Translations under genes and position numbers: made by a program
Assembly (NCBI GenBank): GCA_937924465.1
Contig: CALDSP010000081.1
Span: 1 to 10,393 of the forward strand
Direction: 5' to 3'
Length of the DNA: 10,393 nucleotides
DNA from: an uncultured Leptospiraceae bacterium
Lineage (GTDB): Bacteria; Spirochaetota; Leptospiria; Leptospirales; Leptospiraceae
Shown here: piece by piece, positions 6,288-10,393 of the stretch
How the letters are laid out: every line of letters starts with the position of its first letter
How positions within the stretch are numbered: position 1 is the stretch's first letter
Notes under the pieces: model-generated
What the model saw: only the letters and a program-made list of their open reading frames with translations
Database searches by the model: none
Told to the model about the DNA's origin: nothing

Positions 6288-6845
6288 ATGGAAGCTTTAA
6301 GTATACAGTCGGGTTTGTTAAAGGGAAGAAAGATTTCTATTCCTAATCCTGTTCATGGACATTCGCATTTTACTCCTGCTAAATTTAAAAAGGCAGTCTT
6401 TTCTATTTTAGAATCTCTTTGTTTAAATGGTAAACTATCTAAAAAAGATTCTGTTTTTATAGATTTATTTGCTGGTTCTGGACAAATGGGTTTTGAGTCA
6501 TGGAGTCGAGGTTTTGAGCATGTAGTGATCGTGGAACTTGAAAAAAAAAGATTTCAAAGTATATTAGAATTTTCTAATACACTAAAATTACAAATCCAAC
6601 TTCATAATAAAGATAGTTTTCGTCTTGTGAAAAATTTTATATTGAATCACAAGGTCCCTATTTTTTATATTGATCCACCTTATACCTTTTGGGAAGTACA
6701 AACACATAAACTCACCCAACTTTTGGATTTTTGTAAGTCTCAAAGGTCTGTTGTGTTTGTGCAAACCCCTTTAAGCATTCATTTAGAAAAAATGGATTTT
6801 CGAGAAATAGGAAAAAATTTGCTTTGGACTTATGTAAATTTATAG
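6288..6845 (+). CDS. rsmD: RsmD-type 16S rRNA (guanine-N2)-methyltransferase
   Basis: RsmD methylates G966 of 16S rRNA using S-adenosylmethionine and acts late in small-subunit assembly. The 185-residue protein has the family order: an N-terminal strand with G-x-x-K-G-R-K-I (9-16), the F-T-P-A-K-F-K-K-A-V-F-S-I-L segment (28-41), SAM motif I D-L-F-A-G-S-G (59-65) with G68/E70 and S-R-G (73-75), acidic E83 for ribose contact, and catalytic D-P-P-Y (129-132). The second segment departs from the usual R-P-T-x-x-x-v-R-E, so specificity is slightly uncertain and a related N2-guanine or N6-adenine methyltransferase is possible. The start lacks a good Shine-Dalgarno (only AAAG directly before ATG), but no other start fits before motif I. 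The 54-bp gap after the cNMP gene suggests looser coupling than in the upstream cluster. It converges on the VTT gene, one base apart. Confidence 0.8.
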   Translation: MEALSIQSGLLKGRKISIPNPVHGHSHFTPAKFKKAVFSILESLCLNGKLSKKDSVFIDLFAGSGQMGFESWSRGFEHVVIVELEKKRFQSILEFSNTLKLQIQLHNKDSFRLVKNFILNHKVPIFYIDPPYTFWEVQTHKLTQLLDFCKSQRSVVFVQTPLSIHLEKMDFREIGKNLLWTYVNL

Positions 6846-6846
6846 T

Positions 6847-7413
6847 TTATATTCCATGTACCCAACCAAGTTTAATAGCATAAAAATATATTACAAAACG
6901 AGGAATTCGAGCAAGGCTTGCAAAAAAGAAATGATAAAATGGCATTTTAAGAGAGCCTACAAGGATTGTCATCCAAGAGTAGGGCAATGGTGTACAAGCT
7001 GCTAGAATGACTGCTTTTATTCCATATTTTTCTATAAATGGAATTAGTTTTTCTTCATGTTTTTTTATAAAATTTTTAGCAAAGTTTAGCTTTGCTACAA
7101 GATAACGTCCTTGTAAATAAGATAGACTTCCACCTACTAAAGTACCTATTGAACAAGCTAGCATAACCAAAAAGTCTGGAAGCTGTCCTGCAATTCCAAA
7201 AACAAGAAAAGCATCGGGGATCATAAGTCCGGGTAAGGCATCACTTAGAGCAACCCCAATTCCTACTCCATAAATTCCAAATAATTCAATAAATTTTTTA
7301 GAAAGGTTGATGATAGGTTCTCTGGCTAAAATAGAAATTCCAAATATGATTATAAATAAACCTAAGATCCAATAAATTGATTTGTAAATTAGAAGTTTGA
7401 TTTCTTTTTCCAT
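6847..7413 (-). CDS. VTT/DedA-like (SNARE-associated fold) inner-membrane protein
   Basis: The 188-residue integral membrane protein has hydrophobic segments at about 13-30, 46-76, 80-101, 132-153 and 157-182. The VTT-domain signs are G-G-S-L-S-Y-L-Q-G-R (94-103, Gly-rich with the terminal Arg), T-P-L-P-Y-S (141-146) on a re-entrant stretch, and R169/R172 (A-R-I-P-R-F). In DedA and TVP38/TMEM64 relatives these features accompany lipid or undecaprenyl-phosphate flipping and membrane-potential homeostasis; the exact substrate here is unknown. P61 and D67 lie in the first re-entrant region (A-L-P-G-L-M-I-P-D-A). The ATG follows the mutL stop by one base (TAA-T-ATG) with no Shine-Dalgarno, so translation likely depends on ribosomes finishing mutL. 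A functional link to mismatch repair is not implied. The 3' end faces rsmD with one base between stop codons. Confidence 0.8.
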   Translation of the reverse strand: MEKEIKLLIYKSIYWILGLFIIIFGISILAREPIINLSKKFIELFGIYGVGIGVALSDALPGLMIPDAFLVFGIAGQLPDFLVMLACSIGTLVGGSLSYLQGRYLVAKLNFAKNFIKKHEEKLIPFIEKYGIKAVILAACTPLPYSWMTILVGSLKMPFYHFFFASLARIPRFVIYFYAIKLGWVHGI

Positions 7414-7414
7414 A

Positions 7415-9181
7415 TTATTGTCTATGGAACATTTTTTCTAAATCAAGGCGAGTGAGTTTAATAAGAGTTGGCCTACCATGAGGACATCGAGAGGGATTTT
7501 CACAATAACTTAAACGATTTAAAAGTTCAGCAATAATATGAGCCGACATGAGATCACCTCTTTTAATGGCAGATCTACAAGCAATAAATTTTGCCATAAG
7601 ATCATAAAGGTCTTCTACCTTAGCTTTGTTAATAGATTTTTCTAAAAATTCTACAATGACTTCTCTCTCTGTGCCAGGTTCTAAAAAATTAGGAACCTCT
7701 CGAACGAGAATGCTTGTATCTCCAAAACTTTCTATTACAATTCCTAATTGAAAATATAAATCTTTTTTTTGTAAGATTTCTTCTACTTCTTGTTTAGAAA
7801 ATTCTAAATGCATAGGAGTGAGTAAGATTTGTCTTGTTTTAGTTGAATTTTTCATTTCTCTTAAGACCTCTTCATACCGAATTCTTTCATGAGCGGTGTG
7901 TTGATCAATGATATAAAGTCCGTCTTCTGCCTCTGCTAGTATAAATGTTTCAAATAAAACTCCAAAATGTTTTTTCGGAATAAACTCTCTACTTTTGATG
8001 GGTGTATCTGTAAGTTTTTCAATTTGTGTCCCTGGTCCAATATTTTCTAAAGATAGGCCTTCTTCGAAAATTGGTTTTTGATATAAGGTATCATGGAGAA
8101 TCTGTTGAAGGGTATTTTTACGTTGAGCGTCAGAAAAACTTTTATTTGGAATTGGTTGGTCAATCCTTGTTTTTAGTTCTAGAAAACTTATGGGGGTTTT
8201 AGAACGAAGTGTAGAAAGAACAAGTTCCATAAAAAAATTATTGAAGCCTTCTTCATCTAAAAAACGAATCTCTTTTTTGGTTGGATGAACATTTACATCA
8301 ATATAACGTGGATCAATCTTGAAATACAAAAAGCACCAGGGATGAGTTCCAGAAGGCAATAGTTCATCATAAGCTTTTTTGAGCATAAAGGAAGAATATT
8401 TAATTTCTACAGGGCGAGAGTTAATGAATGTAAACTGTCCAGTTCTATTCGATTTATAAAATTCAGGTGAACTAATATATCCAAAGGCTTGAATTCCTCG
8501 ACGTTCTAGTTTAACTTCCAATAAAAACTTTTCTAGATTCTCTCCAAAAATATCTAAAATTCTTTGATAATGGTTAGAAGGTTTTAAATGGAAAATTTCT
8601 TTGTCGTTGAGTGACAACTGAAATTCGATTTGTGGATGGGAAAGGGCATGTTGAATGACTCTTTCTTTAATTTTGGATTCTTCTGATCGCTCTGATTTTA
8701 GAAATTTTCTTCGAACAGGAGTATTGTAAAATAACTCTCGAACTTCAACGAATGTTCCTTTTCTGGGTGTGGTTTGAATTTGAGAAAGAATTTGACTCAT
8801 TTCTACTTGGATTTCAGAGGCTGGTTCCAATTCAGATGTTCCCGATTGAATTTTTAATTTGGATACAGAGGCAATAGAAGCAAGGGCTTCTCCGCGAAAT
8901 CCAAAAGAACTTAGGGTTTCTAGATCGTTTAAGTTTTGAATTTTACTTGTAGTATGTCTTTGAATAGAAAGAGGAAGATCCTCTTTCAAAATACCATTAC
9001 CATTATCTAAGACTTGAATTTTTTCAAGTCCACCTTTGGTTGCATGAATTTGGATTTTTGTAGCACTTGCATCACAGGAGTTTTCCACGAGTTCTTTTAC
9101 AACAGAATGAGAGGATTCAATGACCTCTCCCGCTGCAATTTTATTTATTAAATCAAGGGAAAGGGAATGAATGATTCCCAT
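7415..9181 (-). CDS. mutL: DNA mismatch repair protein MutL with endonuclease motif
   Basis: MutL couples MutS mismatch recognition to strand incision. The 588 residues show the GHKL ATPase at the N-terminus: K-I-A-A-G-E-V-I (14-21), K-E-L-V-E-N-S with E30 and N34, D-N-G-N-G-I, and G-F-R-G-E-A-L-A-S-I. The transducer motifs F-I-N-S-R-P-V and D-V-N-V-H-P-T-K-K-E-I follow. After a linker (about 330-400) comes the C-terminal endonuclease domain with D-Q-H-T-A-H-E-R-I-R-Y-E (426-437), A-C-R-S-A-I-K and C-P-H-G-R-P (566-571). These metal-binding motifs mark MutL proteins that nick DNA themselves, as in bacteria without MutH. Thr429 replaces the usual Ala of D-Q-H-A. The ATG shares its A with the stop of the perR-like gene (TAATG), with no Shine-Dalgarno, so reinitiation is likely. 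Confidence 0.95.
   Translation of the reverse strand: MGIIHSLSLDLINKIAAGEVIESSHSVVKELVENSCDASATKIQIHATKGGLEKIQVLDNGNGILKEDLPLSIQRHTTSKIQNLNDLETLSSFGFRGEALASIASVSKLKIQSGTSELEPASEIQVEMSQILSQIQTTPRKGTFVEVRELFYNTPVRRKFLKSERSEESKIKERVIQHALSHPQIEFQLSLNDKEIFHLKPSNHYQRILDIFGENLEKFLLEVKLERRGIQAFGYISSPEFYKSNRTGQFTFINSRPVEIKYSSFMLKKAYDELLPSGTHPWCFLYFKIDPRYIDVNVHPTKKEIRFLDEEGFNNFFMELVLSTLRSKTPISFLELKTRIDQPIPNKSFSDAQRKNTLQQILHDTLYQKPIFEEGLSLENIGPGTQIEKLTDTPIKSREFIPKKHFGVLFETFILAEAEDGLYIIDQHTAHERIRYEEVLREMKNSTKTRQILLTPMHLEFSKQEVEEILQKKDLYFQLGIVIESFGDTSILVREVPNFLEPGTEREVIVEFLEKSINKAKVEDLYDLMAKFIACRSAIKRGDLMSAHIIAELLNRLSYCENPSRCPHGRPTLIKLTRLDLEKMFHRQ
8967..8987 (-). repeat. Perfect 9-bp inverted repeat inside mutL
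   Basis: GAAAGAGGA (8967-8975), spacer AGA and TCCTCTTTC (8979-8987) pair perfectly over 9 bp, four of them G-C. On the mutL strand it lies in the 5' quarter of the gene, in codons for K-E-D-L-P-L-S near residues 65-71. There is no T-tract after it. The 3-nt loop is tight but allowed. A role is not evident and chance cannot be excluded. Confidence 0.35.
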
Positions 9182-9606
9182 TATTTATTTTGACATTCGT
9201 TACAGATTCCTCGAATCGTAATAGAAACATCTTCTTTGGTGAAATGAAAATTTTCTAAATTGGGAACACAATTTGTTATATCAATACTTGGTAGATCAAT
9301 AATTTTTCCACAAGACTTACAAATAAAATGAGAGTGTGGTTCAAGCATAGCATCATAACGACAAGAACCTGATTCTATATCTAATTTACGAACTAAACCT
9401 TCTTGCACCAAATATTCTAAAGAGTTGTAAATTGTGGCGAAACTAATTTTATCTGTTTTTTCTTGGATGGAGTCAAAAACCATTTTCGCAGTAGGATGAT
9501 CATACCGCGACTTGAGATTTTCAAGAACTAATTTTCTATGCTTAGTTAAAGTTTTCATAAGTCTATCTAGACTTTTTTTCTGTAATTTCAGAAAAATATC
9601 AAGCAA
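9181..9606 (-). CDS. perR: PerR-like Fur-family metalloregulator
   Basis: Fur-family repressors are dimeric winged-helix proteins with a structural zinc and a regulatory metal. With TTG at 9606 as start (141 residues), the ligand positions match Bacillus subtilis PerR numbering as I recall it: H37 (H-P-T-A), D85, H91, H93 and D104. The winged helix follows H37 (I-S-F-A-T-I-Y-N-S-L). Two C-x-x-C pairs, C96/C99 and C135/C138, form the Zn site. Asp104 rather than Glu is the known PerR mark for peroxide sensing through His oxidation; it does not prove it. An ATG at 9558 (residue 17) would give 125 residues but cut into the first helix, which aligns ungapped with PerR (L6, K7, L13, T21, R24). Neither start has a Shine-Dalgarno. 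A 17-bp palindrome upstream suggests autoregulation. It overlaps mutL by 1 nt. A Fur or Zur role is the alternative. Confidence 0.85.
   Translation of the reverse strand: MLDIFLKLQKKSLDRLMKTLTKHRKLVLENLKSRYDHPTAKMVFDSIQEKTDKISFATIYNSLEYLVQEGLVRKLDIESGSCRYDAMLEPHSHFICKSCGKIIDLPSIDITNCVPNLENFHFTKEDVSITIRGICNECQNK
9559..9574. repeat. Perfect 16-bp palindrome at the start of the perR-like gene
   Basis: AAGTCTA-TC-TAGACTT has 7-bp arms with a 2-bp centre. It lies one base pair step upstream of the internal ATG (9558-9556) and within codons 11-16 if TTG at 9606 is the start. It might be a protein-binding site or a hairpin that masks the ATG. It is unusually perfect, but its role is unknown. Confidence 0.45.
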
Positions 9607-9619
9607 AAAATTACATTTA

Positions 9620-9633
9620 TTCTAATTTTAGAA
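9620..9633. repeat. 14-bp palindrome in the perR upstream region
   Basis: TTCTAA-TT-TTAGAA is a perfect 6-2-6 palindrome that overlaps the 17-bp palindrome by four bases. On the minus strand it contains TAGAAT-like and TAAAAT-like -10 sequences, so a bound repressor here would cover a promoter. The role is inferred. Confidence 0.35.
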
Positions 9634-9646
9634 AAATGATTTTTCT
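9630..9646. promoter_or_regulatory. Candidate PerR/Fur operator (17-bp palindrome) upstream of perR
   Basis: AGAAAAATGATTTTTCT is a perfect 8-1-8 palindrome. Its core has the 7-1-7 layout and AAT-N-ATT centre of the B. subtilis PerR box (TTATAATnATTATAA), with 8 of 14 fixed positions matching by hand count. It lies 23 bp upstream of the TTG start in the 56-bp gap after cmk. Fur-family genes are often autoregulated, which supports the call. No clear -35 was found, and A/T-rich palindromes arise easily in such DNA. Confidence 0.45.
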
Positions 9647-9662
9647 CATATTTTTACCTCAA

Positions 9663-10364
9663 CTATTCCGAAACAGGTTTCAATTTAGAAAGAATGATTT
9701 CGGTCATTTCTGGGATTGTAAGCTTTGAGGTGTCAATTTCTAAAGCATCTTCGGCTTTTTTTAGAGGAGCTAGCTCTCTTTCTGAGTCGGATTTATCTCT
9801 TTGAAGGATTTCTTTTAGAATTTCCTCATAATCCTTTTCAATTCCTTTTGCTTTCCATTCTTCATATCGACGTTTAGCGCGAATCTCTGAATTAGCAGTC
9901 AAAAAAAATTTATTTACTGCATTGGGAAAAACTAATGTTCCAATGTCTCTTCCATCCATTACAAGTTTGTAATTTTGGGAAAGTTCTTTTAGTTTGGAAT
10001 TTACAAACTCTCGAATCTCTTTTTTGTTTGCGAAGTATCCCGTTACATTTGTGACTTGAGGAGTGCGAATTTTTTCCGATACATTTTCTCCATTTAGATA
10101 AATTTGATTGGAGTCCGTTTTGGATAACTCAACTTTGAGTTCAAGTTTTGAAAGAAAGTCATAAATGGGTATAGAGTTAAGCCAATTTTCTATGCTTTGG
10201 TAGATTTTTTGTCTTTCATAAATTTGCAAGAAATATAAGGCTACTGTTCTATACAAAGAGCCAGAATCTAAATAAAAGAAATCAGTTTTTTTGGCAATTT
10301 CTTTAGCCACTGTACTTTTTCCAGAACCTGCAGGCCCGTCAATAGCTATGATGTTTTGATTCAT
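9663..10364 (-). CDS. cmk: Cytidylate kinase
   Basis: Cmk phosphorylates CMP and dCMP with ATP, supplying CDP and dCDP for RNA, DNA and phospholipid synthesis. Counting from the ATG at 10364 (233 residues), there is a P-loop G-P-A-G-S-G-K-S-T (10-18), the Y-L-D-S-G-S-L-Y-R segment (31-39, usually Y-L-D-T-G-A-M-Y-R), R-T-P-Q-V (100-104), the nucleotide-binding D-G-R-D-I-G-T (137-143), a lid with R-D-K-S-D-S-E-R, and A-x-D-A-x-x-I-D-T-S near the end. Length fits the family (about 220-230). The frame stays open to the window edge and a TTG at 10379 would add five residues. I prefer the ATG because M-N-Q-N-I-I-A-I-D-G-P places the P-loop at the normal distance. No Shine-Dalgarno is clear for either. 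It is followed 56 bp later by the perR-like gene on the same strand. Confidence 0.93.
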   Translation of the reverse strand: MNQNIIAIDGPAGSGKSTVAKEIAKKTDFFYLDSGSLYRTVALYFLQIYERQKIYQSIENWLNSIPIYDFLSKLELKVELSKTDSNQIYLNGENVSEKIRTPQVTNVTGYFANKKEIREFVNSKLKELSQNYKLVMDGRDIGTLVFPNAVNKFFLTANSEIRAKRRYEEWKAKGIEKDYEEILKEILQRDKSDSERELAPLKKAEDALEIDTSKLTIPEMTEIILSKLKPVSE

Positions 10365-10393
10365 AAGTGTTTCAATCAACTTTTTAGAAAAAG

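Noticed and set aside
9106..9127. GAGAGG and CCTCTC as a hairpin early in mutL
   Set aside because: A 6-bp stem with a long loop is common by chance and nothing else supports it.
10365..10393. Extension of cmk beyond the window, since its frame stays open to the right edge
   Set aside because: The P-loop distance from the ATG at 10364 is normal for Cmk, and an open run of nine codons is uninformative. The upstream gene may end here in another frame (a TGA lies at 10378-10376), but nothing identifies it.
1..10393. tRNA or rRNA genes, CRISPR arrays, insertion sequences and attachment sites
   Set aside because: No cloverleaf-like conserved arms, regular direct repeats, transposase motifs or terminal inverted repeats were seen on either strand.

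Overview
The window is AT-rich throughout, with uniform composition, tightly packed genes and no RNA genes, insertion sequences or CRISPR arrays that I can see. The mix points to a low-GC bacterium, most plausibly a spirochaete of the Leptospira group: a dual cyclic-nucleotide-binding regulator with a TPR-like middle, a hybrid REC/histidine kinase, a PerR-like Fur protein with a Cys4 zinc site, a MutL with an endonuclease motif, and a secreted protein with small beta repeats. The taxonomic guess is inference from gene style, not proof.

There are three transcription blocks. Block 1 (minus strand, 1-1085) holds a secreted or membrane protein of unknown function and the first eight codons of a further gene running off the left edge. 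Block 2 (plus strand, 1216-6845) starts after a 130-bp divergent intergenic region. It encodes a TPR protein, a REC-histidine kinase, a thiolase, a single-domain response regulator, a dual cNMP-binding regulator and an RsmD-type rRNA methyltransferase. From the kinase to the cNMP protein the genes are separated by 7 bp, overlap by 4 bp, then are separated by 2 bp, so they form a clear operon in which a metabolic enzyme sits among signalling proteins. Block 3 (minus strand, 10379 down to 6847) reads cmk, a perR-like gene, mutL and a VTT/DedA-like membrane protein. In it, perR and mutL overlap by 1 nt, and mutL and the VTT gene are 1 nt apart.

Blocks 2 and 3 converge with a single base between stop codons and no recognisable terminator. 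The kinase gene at 2047 lacks a Shine-Dalgarno sequence and has a promoter-like sequence placed so that its mRNA would be leaderless or nearly so. Upstream of the perR-like gene lies a perfect 17-bp palindrome with the 7-1-7 layout of PerR/Fur operators, which suggests autoregulation and possibly co-regulation of mutL. Perfect intragenic hairpins occur near the 3' end of the kinase gene, just before the thiolase, and within mutL.

I found no convincing wholly new system. The most unusual item is the operon joining a hybrid kinase, thiolase, stand-alone receiver and dual cNMP sensor.
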